Below, in pieces: positions 10,508-21,621 of a DNA stretch of 64,000 nucleotides. Position 1 is the stretch's first letter. Each line of letters starts with the position of its first letter. The notes beneath the pieces were generated by a model. It saw only the letters and a list, made by a program, of their open reading frames with translations. It had not been told where the DNA came from and did not search any database. Source of the DNA: Lepraria neglecta (Eukaryota > Ascomycota > Lecanoromycetes > Lecanorales > Stereocaulaceae); assembly GCA_033220425.1 (NCBI GenBank), contig CM065646.1, positions 1,557,501 to 1,621,500 of the forward strand, read 5' to 3'. The translations under genes and the position numbers were made by a program.

Positions 10508-12790
10508 TCATGTGATGGTCAAGAAGCCCAAGCCCTCCCTTGCCTTCCTACACGCAGCTCTTAAGGCCTGTTCCTCGTTATCCGTCCACTTCACGATTAG
10601 CTCGTCCCACTTCTTGACCTGGTATTCCCTCTTGAATGTGCGCTGCATTTCCTGCAAGCGGCCCATCTCCCGTGGGTCACCGGTACCACTATACACGACC
10701 AGAAGCGTACATGGCGGTAAGAAGTCGCGAATTGTTTTGATGTGTTGGACTGTTTTGGTAACGGCTGCCGCAAGAGCAGCGGCCGATGGGGCTTCAGAGC
10801 TACGCGAGTTTGGGTCCGTAGTATGTCGATAGTCGAGCAACCAGCCTCTGATAGCTGCGAGCTCCTGGAAGCGAGCCCACGTGAAGTCCACTCCACCACC
10901 TGGGATGTAGCTGCCATCTGAATCGCCAAGCACAGCTCGCTTGATGCCATCTACAACTTCAGCGTCATCTTTCCCGCCTATGCAGTAGCTTGCCATGTGC
11001 CCGAAGTTCTTCTCCGGAGCGCCGTGGTCAATGATAGCGCCCGTCTTGCCTGTGTCCGTTCCAGCTTTGCGAGCTCGCTTCAACCGCTTGAAGATGGATT
11101 CATTGGTTGCTTCACTTGTGCCCCATTGAGGCCCGCGTTCGCACTTCATCTTGACAAGATCAAGACATGCTCGCGCATCTTCGACACTATTGTGACCCTC
11201 GGTTCCGTGACCCTTCTGTATTTCTCGGCCAAGGTATTTCTGTGCGAGCCACTTGAGAGATGATTTCATAGGTGGGCCGCGAGGATGTGGGTAGAGTATG
11301 GATGTGTCAACAACGAAGGGATGAGTGAGTTTCAAAGCGAGGAGATCGGAGTTGAGGGAGTGGCCGACAAGAATGTGTTTGGGGGTGATTTCTTGGACGA
11401 GTCGATTTTGGATATCTTCGAGCGTGGTGTCGACGTTCTCAAGTTTTGCTGGAGTAATCCCGGAGTAAGGAGTTAGGTAGTCAATGATCGGTTTGTCCGG
11501 TTTGACGAACTCATCCATAAGAACGCTCCCATCCCATTCGACTAAGCTGATCCGTGTCAAAGCCATCTCTCCGCCTTGAACCAAGCACATCTCACAATCC
11601 ATGGCAAGCACGCCTCGTCCGGCAGTCAGGCTGCCTTTCTCGATGTGTTCGTCTTCTACCGTCCCATCCTCCAATTTGTCCACGAAAGTATCCACCCAAC
11701 CCTTATCCGCGGTTTGCTTCTCTGCAACCCTTCGTCGTGACTCGGCCAACTGCTCGTCTGAGGTGGTGAAACAAGCCTGGTGTAGGATGTATTCATTGTC
11801 CTGTAGCTCTTCCTTCGACGTAATGTATTCCGTGATTGGTGTTCGCTTGTTTTCCCAATTCTTGCCTTCTCTTGCGGGCTTAGGGCCTTTAATTTGCATG
11901 TCCTCCCTTCTCTCCTCTTGTGTCTTGGTGATGGGCGAATTGAGCATTGCATGCAGAGGTGAGTGGACCTTACCGTATCTCTCATCGCCAGGGGCTTTGA
12001 CAGGCCAGAGGTAGGGGAATGCGCTTGCTAGTGGCTTGAGTGGTGTAGGGAGCTTCTCAGATGCCAGCTGCGTAGGTAAGTAGTCATCTGGAGATGTTTT
12101 AGAGCGACTAGCGAGGGGGAGATCGGGCGTTTTGTGTATTTTAGCTACAGGCTGTGCAGGTTTTGAGATTTTTGGATCGCTCGTGAAAGGGTTAGCACCG
12201 CTGCCAGGCTCAACGAAATCAATTATATTTTCCGAGGCGCCATTCGTAGTTTTCTTGGCACCATTTGTAGGCTCAGAGAGATTAATAAGATCTTCTTCCG
12301 CACCGTTTGTGGAGTCTTTGGTGCCATTGTCATGATCAGATAGATCAATGAGATCCTCTTCTGGGCTCTCCAGCTCAATGCTACCATCGAGCATACCCTT
12401 TTCCAGTCCAGGCACAAACAACACCACAGCTTTCTGGACCATGCCGTGATGCCTCACAGATACCCATTGCGGGGAAGTTCCATCTGCCAGACAGTACAGC
12501 ACAAGTCCTTGGAGCTGGTTGATATTGACGCTTGACTGCAGCCTGTGTAGCTCGCTGTACCCCAAGCTTGGGTAGTTAATCTTTTTCTGCTTCTTGCCTC
12601 CTCTCCCGACTGTGGTCCACTCTTCTAAATCCGACTTTGGCTCTCCTTCGTCAGGGTCTACTGGAGGTTGGTCTCCGCGTAGATGTGCAAGGGTTGCGCC
12701 AATGCCGATGTTGCCGGTGTTGTTGGCTCCATCGGCCGTGTCTTGCGCGAACTGCGCACGCTTACGCTTCTTGGTCTTTCTCCCGCCCAT
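10508..12790 (-). CDS. REX1: RNA exonuclease, REX1/Rnh70-like (DEDDh family)
   Basis: One exon. The start was chosen at 12790, where the product reads MGGRKTKKRKRAQF, a basic nuclear/nucleolar-type N-terminus; an ATG 33 codons upstream (12889) is also open. From 12790 the protein is about 760 residues. The exonuclease domain starts with AMDCEMCLVQGGEMALTR (Asp and Glu of Exo I), then HILVGHSLNSDLLALKL (Exo II Asp), then GHNSVEDARACLDLV (Exo III His and Asp), so all DEDDh residues are present. Yeast Rex1 trims the 3' ends of 5S rRNA, tRNA precursors and 25S rRNA in the nucleus. The region before the domain is acidic and repetitive (repeated DLIDLS/DLINLS units), and a conserved tail follows it. 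It is convergent with the amidoligase gene, with 270 bp between. Confidence 0.9.
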   Translation of the reverse strand: MGGRKTKKRKRAQFAQDTADGANNTGNIGIGATLAHLRGDQPPVDPDEGEPKSDLEEWTTVGRGGKKQKKINYPSLGYSELHRLQSSVNINQLQGLVLYCLADGTSPQWVSVRHHGMVQKAVVLFVPGLEKGMLDGSIELESPEEDLIDLSDHDNGTKDSTNGAEEDLINLSEPTNGAKKTTNGASENIIDFVEPGSGANPFTSDPKISKPAQPVAKIHKTPDLPLASRSKTSPDDYLPTQLASEKLPTPLKPLASAFPYLWPVKAPGDERYGKVHSPLHAMLNSPITKTQEERREDMQIKGPKPAREGKNWENKRTPITEYITSKEELQDNEYILHQACFTTSDEQLAESRRRVAEKQTADKGWVDTFVDKLEDGTVEDEHIEKGSLTAGRGVLAMDCEMCLVQGGEMALTRISLVEWDGSVLMDEFVKPDKPIIDYLTPYSGITPAKLENVDTTLEDIQNRLVQEITPKHILVGHSLNSDLLALKLTHPFVVDTSILYPHPRGPPMKSSLKWLAQKYLGREIQKGHGTEGHNSVEDARACLDLVKMKCERGPQWGTSEATNESIFKRLKRARKAGTDTGKTGAIIDHGAPEKNFGHMASYCIGGKDDAEVVDGIKRAVLGDSDGSYIPGGGVDFTWARFQELAAIRGWLLDYRHTTDPNSRSSEAPSAAALAAAVTKTVQHIKTIRDFLPPCTLLVVYSGTGDPREMGRLQEMQRTFKREYQVKKWDELIVKWTDNEEQALRAACRKAREGLGFLTIT

Positions 12791-13172
12791 GTTTGCGTGA
12801 CACGATGGCTCCAAGAGTGATTGTGGGCTTGGTTGTGTTGTGAAAGGCACACATTTCAAGGTCTTGGCATATCTCAGGCGAGCTTTCATGCGCTAGTCTA
12901 ATGAAGCTAGCGTACTCTGAGTCCTTCAACACTTTGATTGGCTACTTCTTCCATCCTTCAGGCGCAGATTCTGAGCCATGGCAATGGCAGTCCTGCCATT
13001 GCATCCGGTGAGAACCCCTCCCCTATCTTCTACGGCCAGAATTCGCAGAATTGGCGAGCCTCAGTATTTCTCGACGCAACATGCTCCGAGATCAGTCTAC
13101 TCGATCTCTTTAGCATCCTCCGAGCGTTCATGAAACCTGTACCCTTGCTTTCCACTCTGCGACTCGCCCGCC
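12791..13172. other. Divergent promoter region
   Basis: Lies between REX1 (minus) and the membrane protein relic (plus). The plus-strand frame 12938-13288 has no recognisable domain. Confidence 0.45.
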
Positions 13173-14692
13173 ATGGTAGATACAACTGCCCTAGTCGCGC
13201 TCGTTGTGGTAGGTGTCGCACTTGTTGTCGCCGCTGGTCAACTTATGCAACAACTGACGGCCACTGCATATGTAATTCGAAACTGTGAAGGCATTGAGAC
13301 AGGCGGCCTGACGAAAGGGGCCGTCAGACAATGGCATTGGCGTCAATTTTGATTCACAGTTCAATATCAAGCTAGCATTTTTACATTGCCATCATCTGTC
13401 TATGCGGCTCTCGGCATCAGTCTTACCATTCAACTTGATGCCGATAAGCCTTCTCAAGAGCTTTGGGACCGCGCTGTGGCGCTGCGGCCGAAGAGGAATC
13501 CATCGCAAGGATGCTGGATATCTTTCCCTAAGACCTTATCAAGTGTAAATGTATTCTCCCTGAAGGCGTCTACGTGCGGGAAGAAAGTGGAGACCGCATT
13601 CCTGACGATCTTACCGTGGCTCCAATTCCAGTCGACACACTTACTGTCATGCTGGTTTGCATTGCTATGGGAGTGCAAGTCTATAAATTCTCACCCACCA
13701 GTGGTGGGATCACCCTTTCAGGTGGTCTGGGGTCAGTATCTACTTCTAGTCACCCAGTGCTGGGTACTTTGCTGCACTATAGTGTTTCTTGCCATGGCCA
13801 GGCACTTTGCCACGAACAGGGTATATGGGCCAACACCGTGTTCGCAAGGTTCAGAGATAAGTCTTATCGGCCGGAATTCCTTACGTTGCATGAAACGAGC
13901 ATTCGCAAACTAGGGATATTGCAAGAGTGCGGTTGGAATGATGGTGACTATGGTGATAGCATTGCCGGCGCTGCTTGTTTCATGGTCTTTGCCGAAGTCG
14001 ATTGTTACATGACCGATCCACCTTCCGTAGTTTGACCCTGGTGTGTGTATTTCGCAGAGAGTATTGTGAAGGCACACCATCTGAACATTTACTCTCGTCG
14101 CCGGCCCGTGGATTCCCTCACACCTGCCTATTGCCGGGCAATAGAGCTATATACGAAAAAGCACGGCTGTTCACCACCATACCTCCCCTAGTCATTGCTC
14201 TCCGATTACTCAAAGCCAGAAGAGAGCGAGCTCTTGTCTCACGTCGAATCCGACCATGTATTGACTCGCGAGCAGCTTACGAATGACCTGGTGGCTTGTA
14301 CAGCCGTGCCAATCTTCCAAGCAGAACAAGAATCGAAAGATGGTTCCCTGCCAACCAACCATACCACAACGCCGTCCGTCTTTAGCCATGCGTCGTTCAA
14401 TGACTTTCACAAAATCGACCCAAGCTCGTACACAAGTATGGCAGCAGTGTGGGAAGTAATTCTACGGACTGACCAATGCATGCATTACATCCATAGACCT
14501 AAACTCTACCCCAATCAAGACATAAATTTCAGGGACGTCGTGGACAAAATCATAGCAACTGCCATCAGCTGGCTATCAGCGGTCGGTGCACCGTCTTGGG
14601 GAAATGCTGGAAGCAACGTTGAAGACTGGCCGGCTAGATTCTCTGCGGCCTGCGAAAAGGTCTTAAACGAAAACACTTATACCCATCGATGA
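13173..14692 (+). pseudogene. Decayed fungal membrane protein gene of unknown function
   Basis: The ATG at 13173 gives an N-terminal membrane helix (VALVVVGVALVVAAGQLMQQ) followed by a Trp-rich GGLTKGAVRQWHWRQF, as I recall from a common Pezizomycotina family of unknown function. Coding similarity continues to 14692 but not in one frame. There is a TGA at 13350-13352 where Arg would fit. One base is lost between about 13520 and 13575, after which REESGDRIPDDLTVAPIPVD, FARFRDKSYRPEFL and IAGAACFMVFAEVD follow. Two further stops lie in the new frame, TGA at 14033-14035 and TAG at 14189-14191. The remaining frame ends naturally at 14692. All three stops are one C-to-T change from a sense codon. 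Family assignment rests on memory of related proteins and needs a search. Confidence 0.7.
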
Positions 14693-15248
14693 TAAGCGAG
14701 TCTCCCTATATGCTCATTTCAGCATCCTGCGCGCAGTATGTTACACTATCATGATACGCGCAGCCGGTGAAGTTGGTCCTGGACTTACACCAGAAACCAG
14801 AGTTGACACGGCTTTGGCATATATTGCTTGATCGGTCAAGGCGTGCCCAGCGAGGGAAGACATGCATCTCAGCACCTACACGTTTACCTGAGGCTGTATG
14901 CATTTTAGTGCAATGATACGTAATTTATGCGATGAGCTGAGCTCGGCTATTCCAGTTCCTCTACTTTGAAACTTGTGCCTCACAAGCCTGTCAACCATGT
15001 TTTCTAGCGCTTCACTGCCCTCGGCCCTTTCTCCCACCATCACACGCACGTCTATTAGTCTCCTTCTCATCCCCAGCCAATTTTCCAAGCCTTCTTGCCG
15101 GAAATTTCTGGCAACCTGATTATCTCAGCACCTACAAGGCTAAATCGCCTTCCTGCAACGCTAGTCCCTCGTGGATCCGAGCTATACCTATCCCAGCTGG
15201 CCGCAGCATGCATTAGTGCATGATGCTACGCCTGCTGAGGGCGGGTGA
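14693..15248. other. Intergenic, nothing recognised
   Basis: Short minus-strand frames (14706-14903, 14876-15088) have no domain or splice support. A T9 run lies near 15251, just past the right edge. Confidence 0.45.
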
Positions 15249-15812
15249 GGTTTTTTTTTAACCAGTTTGCTAAACCCATTTAGGCAATCCCAATGGCGTA
15301 ATTGCTCTTTTTCGCCTTGTTGTTTTGCTCACTGGAGCCCTTCGTACCTGTGCCTACATTCAGGATGTGACGCGTCCTACCCTAGTGTAGAAGCTTTAGA
15401 CGAGCACGTGGGCGCGCACTTCGGAAACTAGTACGCTGCACTTGAAGTCAATATCAACTATCTTCACTATCCACTTAACTCCGCTACCTTCGACCATGGT
15501 TTCAACGACCACCACCCAGCTGTTGCGGCCTTCAACTACCGCGCTAGTAGCTACACGTCCACCATGAATCTGCCTGCTGGTCCTAGCTTTAGCATCAACG
15601 GCCTCTTGAACGGCCAAACTGGTCCGACCTGTCCAAGATGCCGCCGCACGTTTGGTCATACATCCGACCTTGAGCGGCACTCTAAGAAGCATCAACGCGT
15701 TACCAGCATCTACCAATATCTTGTGGCGGGCTGTGAGTACAAGGGTAGCTACTGGAAAGACAAGCTCGACGCGCATAAGAAAGCTTGTCATGGAGCTCGT
15801 GGGGGTGCATGA
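15249..15812 (+). pseudogene. C2H2 zinc-finger protein remnant
   Basis: One plus-strand frame carries two zinc-finger-like segments. The first is CLHSGCDASYPSVEALDEHV with a following GAH. The second, TCPRCRRTFGHTSDLERHSK with a following KH, is a clear C2H2 finger; a third C-x-H-x-C-H-like stretch (CEYKGSYWKDKLDAHKKACH) follows. The frame is split by TAG at 15429-15431, between the first and second fingers, where CAG would restore it. No ATG was found for the upstream half. If translation starts at the ATG at 15564, the product is an 82-residue protein with only the C-terminal fingers. The role may have been in transcription, but the target is unknown. Confidence 0.6.
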
Positions 15813-16793
15813 TTGTTATGGTAGGACAAAGGTTTTCAAGATGATTCTTACGGTGGAGATTGCTTTTGATATTGGGTGAATTTATAAAAGCGACTGGCAA
15901 CCCAATCGAATCTTTGCATTGCCAACTCTAGACATTACGAGACTTGTTAGTATCTGGTTAGATCCATAGATAATGAGACAGATTTTTTGACCGCCTTCTT
16001 CACAACCCAGTCAGCGTTCTTATTCAGCAGCTGTTCTTGCTCATCGACCCGCTCGACCTCACTGCCGCACACTCCACGTTTTTCTTTCCCCATGTCTCCA
16101 CCGCCCTTCGCACCGCCTGACCAATCCCCTTTCCTCTTGGTATTAGCCTCATGCTCCCGCCTTGTCTTCGATCTCGAACTCCCACTTGGTGTCGTACCTG
16201 TCAGCATCTTGATCTTGTCATTGGGCCCCATACGAGGCTTGACGGAAGGGCTTGAGTGGATACGCAAAGCAGCCGTTAGAGGGTGAAGAGTGAGAGGTAG
16301 ATTTGTGTACGGGGGTGTATTATAGACAACATTCACATTTCCGTTGTCGTGGTGTCGAGATGATGAGTTGTGAGTCGTTTTTCTTTTTACTTCACAGAAT
16401 AGATAGAACCCAATTCGCCCACAATCTCGTTCCTTGCTCAAGAATGTGAGACTCCGAGCGCCTTATACTGACTTTGTTCCGAGGTTGTCAGTCCCTCTGA
16501 CCACATAGCACTATTCCTTCCCAAGCAAAGCCTGACCTGAATGACTCGAAAGTACCAACTCCTTTTGCCTCAGATGAGACTTATGAAATTTTTTTTTTTT
16601 TTGAGGATGCCTCCTTCGTGGATAACTGTCACTTCCTTGCATTTGAATGAGACGTTCCGTTCCTCTTCTTGATACTCCATTTAGTTAGGATAACTTAGAT
16701 AACGTAGTTTCACAAATGTGCCAATACGCCTGAAAAATCCATCTCCCGTGACCGGCACGAGTATTAGACCATGGACTTCGTGAGAGTACCGAG
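15813..16793. other. Gene-poor stretch with a doubtful minus-strand frame and a poly-T run
   Basis: A 164-codon minus-strand frame at 15947-16441 is basic and low-complexity, with no domain. It could be a small unknown gene or chance. A T14-15 run lies near 16590-16603. Nothing else was recognised. Confidence 0.35.
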
Positions 16794-18800
16794 TCATTGG
16801 ATCGTCAACGATGGGATTGTCAACAAGAGGCAAGAAAGCAAAGTCTGTTGGTTTCTGTTACGTGACATCATCGATTGTAGTCTCCACGTCACTCGTGCGT
16901 AATTTTTATCTTCATTCCCAGGACTGTATGGGTCCACTGATAGTCCTGACCAGCATTCTCGTACACGGCTATTTACCAGTCCTCCTTTTAGGCGAATCGA
17001 GCCGTACTGGACCTGCGTCGCGTAGTCCTGGTCATCAATGTAATTGTCAAGAGCGTAATAGCTTGTCGATAGGACCTCGATGTGTATAGGTTTTGTCTGA
17101 AGATAAGTCGAAATTGCCCTTTTTTCCATCGAGATTTCGCCTTCGATTGACGCCCAGGACCAAGATGGAGCTCGGTACCGTTTAGGCCGATAGGTACGAG
17201 CACCATTCGCTTGACAGACCTGCGATTCCCACAGTAGTTCCGTTGGTAAAGCCCGCTCCCGCGAGCCTGCTATGTTTTTGCTGTGCATGTATGGCTGTAC
17301 TGTCCTTGTTAGACCTTGTAATGCGGGCAGCTTATCTTCTTCTCGACTCAGACAGCATTTCATGTACCCAGCCACTACGTTGTGCCAAGTCAGATTTTCT
17401 GAATCAAGTTCACCGAAGCTAAGTCTGAGGTTTGGGCTAACGAACCCCCGAGGGAAAAGTTCGCACGCTACCAATGCTGAGCAACTCCAAAAGACCTAGT
17501 CTGGACCAAACCAGATCTGGCGTGGAGCGAGTAATCTTTCCTGACAAACCCATGTTCTCCCCATTAGCGGGCTAGCTCGGAGCTTCTGCAATATTTGTTC
17601 TTCAGCAACGAACACGTAAGATCTTCGCGGCACACCTGAGCGCTCACAATCATTGACCTGGAAGAGTTCAGATGATAGAGAGTTTCTTTCCATGAACAAG
17701 CCCCCTTGACAGTTCCAAGCCGCTTCTGCTGCAATGTTACAAACAGCGTTCTCTTAAATACCTCCCATCTTGGCTGACTCTGTTCGCCAGTCCTGCATTG
17801 AGCTTTGGTTGATACAGAGAGAGCCAATCCATAAATGCTTGATACCCAATTCTCTGGTGGCCTCCACCGCATCCGCGAAGGTCTTGGGAAGATCAGTAAA
17901 TAGTATTCCGTGACTCAGCTTCGAGGCATTCCCACTTGTGAGCATCAGAGGACACGGGCCTTCAGGACTTCCCCAGCAGTGACTCAAGGTGACGTAGAGC
18001 ACCCTACGATCTTCTGGAACAAAGGTTTGAATGAAAGGATCAAGCTGATCGTCCGAGGCGCCCACATTGGTCAGTCGAGCTGGCAGCTCACCATGCATAG
18101 CTTTGGACACTCCCGTGGCCTGGTCAGCATTGGGCTCTCGAGTCTCCTTTTCATCTGGCTGTCGCCATTCCTTTTCTCGGGTCCAAACATTCTCTGAGCC
18201 TCTCCAGTTTCTGTTATGCCCAGTCTCGAGTCCATGGCACTCATGGCCTCTGCTACATTCATTAAACCAACTCTTTATCTGTGTTAAGGTGTCCCGAGAG
18301 CCAGTAGAAGCGTCGATTCCACAAACGACAGGGACATAGAGGCCGTTGTTATTCTTACTACTTGATGCACTCTGTCTGGTGTGGCCAGCACTCTCGGTAC
18401 TAAGAAAAGTGAGCTTGTGAGTGTTGCATGTTATAAGGGGATTGGTCAATGCAGTAGGTAATGAACGTACCATCCAACCCGTGAACATCGAAATCTAGCA
18501 TTATAACAGGCTCACCAATCCCCAAACCTAGCGTAAGCCGTGCTGGAGTAATGTGATATATCGAGAACGCGCCTATTTCGTTCCTACCGCAGCCTGGGGT
18601 TGGTATTGATCCACGAAACTCACTGGTATACTTCCCCTTCCCTGCTCACATTGACCGGTTCCAGAGTATTCCGCAGAGACGGCAGCCTTCACAAGCAACT
18701 GCCTGCAAAGACTCGAGGATAGAGTGATGCAGCTGACCTGACAACCATTTGCCCTCAACTAGAGCCTCGAAGGCGCTACGGCGTGCGCCGCATAGCGTTG
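16794..18800 (-). pseudogene. Heterokaryon-incompatibility (HET) domain gene, fossil copy
   Basis: The minus strand carries a nearly full-length HET-domain gene. There is an upstream Cys-rich stretch (ACEGCRLCGILW), then the HET core with LYVTLSHCWGSPEGP, LPKTFADAVEATRELGIKHL and WIGSLCINQ, then NIAAEAAWNCQGG, RTWVCQERLLAPRQ, and a C-terminal part with APSWSWASIEGE. These are the standard landmarks in the standard order. The family triggers cell death when unlike hyphae fuse. The copy looks broken, with about three interruptions. At least one intron probably separates the Cys-rich exon from the core. The 5' limit is uncertain. It is most likely no longer functional. Confidence 0.8.
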
Positions 18801-18939
18801 ACGTCTCTCAGCCTTATTGAGGCGTTCGTTCCCCCGGGCACTTTTGCCAAGGCTTCTGAGTCTCAATGCTTCTAGGCTGTCGGAAGCGTGTGAAGCGAAC
18901 GATGGGTTAAAATCTGCTCAAGACCCAATGGGTGTACTC

Positions 18940-19430
18940 TTGCTGTCTCGCGAATCTTGGTGGCGTGTATGACGATGTTAATGGTGACTACAATAATGAG
19001 GCTATCATGCTAACTCGGCCGCCAGAGGGAGTATGCATGAGAATGTGGGGTTTGTAAACGGCAGTGGATGCTTTCAGGATGAATGGAGGGGTGCTGCTCT
19101 CATGAAGGTGATACAGAAGCTTTGGATGCAATGTCAAACCTCACAGTCGAGCTCACTTCTGGTCGTCCGTTTATTTCCAGGCATTCGACACCAACGCTAA
19201 GACGTCATCCTACACTGATTTGGCCGTACCAGATCAGACTGGACAGTTATTGGCACTTCGTCAGATGGGCCGTAAGGGACGACATGCGCTTCGCATTCTT
19301 GAAAACCCTAGCTTGAAGAACCCTGTCAGCCCACTTCTCAGGCCAGCTACCACAAGCGCCTTCAGTCAATCACACGGCACACTGGTCGACGACACCACAG
19401 CTTGTATGTATTTCACCTCTTACATATAAT
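18940..19430 (+). pseudogene. Small unrecognised coding relic
   Basis: Codon-like text on the plus strand is spread over two frames. One has YDDVNGDYNNEAIMLTRPPE and later FWSSVYFQAFDTNAKTSSYT followed by DLAVPDQTGQLLALRQMGR. The other has HEGDTEALDAMSNL between them. The open part near 19220-19429 continues GRHALRILENPSLKNP. The smooth, protein-like composition and the frame switches suggest an old gene fragment of unknown family. No start or splice site could be fixed. Confidence 0.4.
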
Positions 19431-19596
19431 GCACGATGAATTCTGATAGTTGGCATACCCAGGGAGAGGACCGTAATTAATTCCCCCCGGCTCGCCTCCT
19501 GGCGAATACATACATACATTTCTCTCCCGCGATTCTATGCATGGTCATCAATCATGAGCTTCTCGTACATCAAATACAATTAATCAATCTAACACA

Positions 19597-20562
19597 CTAC
19601 CTCCTAATAGTCCCACTCGACAATTCCTGATAACTAGCCTTACCCGTCCCCGTTGTCAATGGGTTCCCCGGCATCTCATTCACCTCCGTCGTACCAGGCA
19701 TCTCAGCCCAAAACGTCTGCTTCCCATCAACAGGGCTCTTAAAATTAGGCAAAGGATGCTCATGCCCCATCGTCTGGTTGACATAATTCTGCAACCGCCG
19801 GTTCGCCCGCTTCTCGCGCACTAGCAGGAAGAGGACGCTGCCTAGGGCTACGAGCAGTGGAATGCCGATGCCCAAACCGACGTCCACGCCTAATTTAGTC
19901 GAGTCATTGTGCGAGGGTGCAGCTGTTCCAGTTGAACAAGAAGCGCCAGCATCTCCAGTTGGGGCAGGAACCGTCGCATTACTCGGATTCACCTGCTTCG
20001 CCAGCGCAGCCACAGGCGCGAGCGTGAACCCCGGCGCCCAAGCCGACCCATTATATATCAGCGCCGGCATATTCATTTCCGCGTTCGTAAAAAGCGTGCC
20101 ATTAGGGTCATCACAGCAAGAGGTCGTGTTGCCGCTGGACCCGCCGGCTGAGCAGCACCATTCGTTGTCGGAGCAGCGGAAGAGGGTGTTGGGCGCTGAG
20201 TTTTGGAATGAGGTAGAGCATTGCGTGAAGCATTTGGTGGTGGACCAGGTTTTGTCGGTGCAGGCGCCTGTGTTTATTGATTGGTCGTAGATCATGTAGC
20301 ACTGCGGAGGGGGGTTTAGTGGGTTGTTTGGTTTGGGATAGGATAGGAGAAGTGATGGTGTCGGTGGACTTACAAGGCCGGATGTCAAACAGGCTTCGCC
20401 GGCTGCGCAGCAGTGAGAGTTGCTCGCGGTACCGTTACATGGACTGAAGCCCGACGCTGGGTTTCCGTCGGTGGAATAGCATGTTTGTGCGAGGGTTATT
20501 GAACATTGGGTGAGGAGTAACAGCGAACAAATCGTGCGTTTTGGAGACAAAAACGGCGACAT
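19597..20562 (-). CDS. Secreted-type single-pass membrane protein with Cys-rich ectodomain
   Basis: The frame opens with a signal peptide (MSPFLSPKRTICSLLLLTQC, cleaved near ITLAQ). A Cys-rich ectodomain follows, containing SHCCAAGEACLTSGL, NTGACTDKTWSTTKCFTQC and FRCSDNEWCCSAGGSSGNTT. Then come a Ser/Thr/Ala stalk and one membrane span after a Gly-rich turn (VGLGIGIPLLVALGSVLFLL), with a basic stop-transfer REKRANRR and a short cytosolic tail. The layout recalls fungal wall-sensor-like proteins. A 72-nt GTAAGT..CCGCAG intron (20302-20373) lies in frame without a stop; removing it joins LTSGL to CYMIYDQ and gives 297 residues. A broken duplicate lies 1 kb upstream at 21622-22424 on the same strand. 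Confidence 0.82.
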   Translation of the reverse strand: MSPFLSPKRTICSLLLLTQCSITLAQTCYSTDGNPASGFSPCNGTASNSHCCAAGEACLTSGLVSPPTPSLLLSYPKPNNPLNPPPQCYMIYDQSINTGACTDKTWSTTKCFTQCSTSFQNSAPNTLFRCSDNEWCCSAGGSSGNTTSCCDDPNGTLFTNAEMNMPALIYNGSAWAPGFTLAPVAALAKQVNPSNATVPAPTGDAGASCSTGTAAPSHNDSTKLGVDVGLGIGIPLLVALGSVLFLLVREKRANRRLQNYVNQTMGHEHPLPNFKSPVDGKQTFWAEMPGTTEVNEMPGNPLTTGTGKASYQELSSGTIRR

Positions 20563-21621
20563 GATGGTCCTGGGCGTAGATGTTCAACTAGAAGACGAGT
20601 AGTAGGAGTAGAGGAAAAGGACCATGAAGGCGTTCACGAATTGACTTTACGCCGGGAATAAAGTCTTCGAAGAGAGGTCTGAACAGCAGTCGATAGATCA
20701 ACTGGCGTAACGATCGTGAAAATCTATGTAGCGACAGTATTGAGTCAACCAACAAACAAACCCCAATGCAACAGTTCCAGGCCAGATTAAAGGAATCACA
20801 AAATCAAGAGTCACAAGGGAGACTTAAAAATCCTTCCAATCCTCAGCTGTTGTCCCGCCTTCATTAGCGTATGTTTCGTTTCTTCACGCGAAGGAAGCGG
20901 GCTAGGCATGGGTCTGCAGAAAGTTCAACATACGACCAATTAGGCAACCCAGATAGCCGCTCTGTTTCAGTTCTCATGCACCCCTACCAAATTGACCCAA
21001 TCATCGCCCCGTTCGGAGGAGGTAGTCTTCGGCTCAATTTAGAAACGGATGCTGAAGGATCGTAACCTCGATTTGATATTTCTTGCCAAGGCCTGCAGGC
21101 TTTAATAATCAAGGGAGATTCGTGCTCAGAACCATAGAATATGTGCGCACGTCGAAATTCGAATGTCTTTTGGGTTAGCAGGGGTTTTTGCTCAGCTGTT
21201 CATGTTATTGGTGAACCGTCAGCTCAACGGCTCTGGATCTTTGATTTATTCCATTGTCATTGCGGTCTTGGCTGTTTGAACGACAGCCGTTGTCCGCGGG
21301 TGTATTCAACCTCGGTCCACAGACAATGTTGCATGGTGGATCTCGCAAGCAGAGGCCTCTGCCAAGAGTTCCTGCATTGGAGTAGCATCCTCAAGCGATG
21401 CCTCCAGACCAGGTAGCTATGACCATCCTGCAGTGGCCTTGCGACCTGGTTCCCCAAATTAATTTATTTTCAACACGAAATGGGCCCGAAAACGCCGTCG
21501 GAACTGTTCGTGATCCTTGCTCTTGATTTGTTCATCTCGTAACAGTACCACTCGATAACTCCCTCATCCCTGCCATTCCCTCCATTTCCCCCACCTCATT
21601 CGCAGCAGGCATCTCCGCCAA
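20563..21621. other. Intergenic between the two Cys-rich paralogues
   Basis: A 64-codon plus frame (20871-21065) and a minus frame (21257-21457) were examined; neither has a signal peptide, domain or splice support. A CATACATACATA-like microsatellite lies outside this stretch, near 19505. Confidence 0.4.

Noticed and set aside
10595-10950. 117-codon minus-strand frame overlapping REX1
   Set aside because: Shadow in another frame of the REX1 C-terminal coding region.
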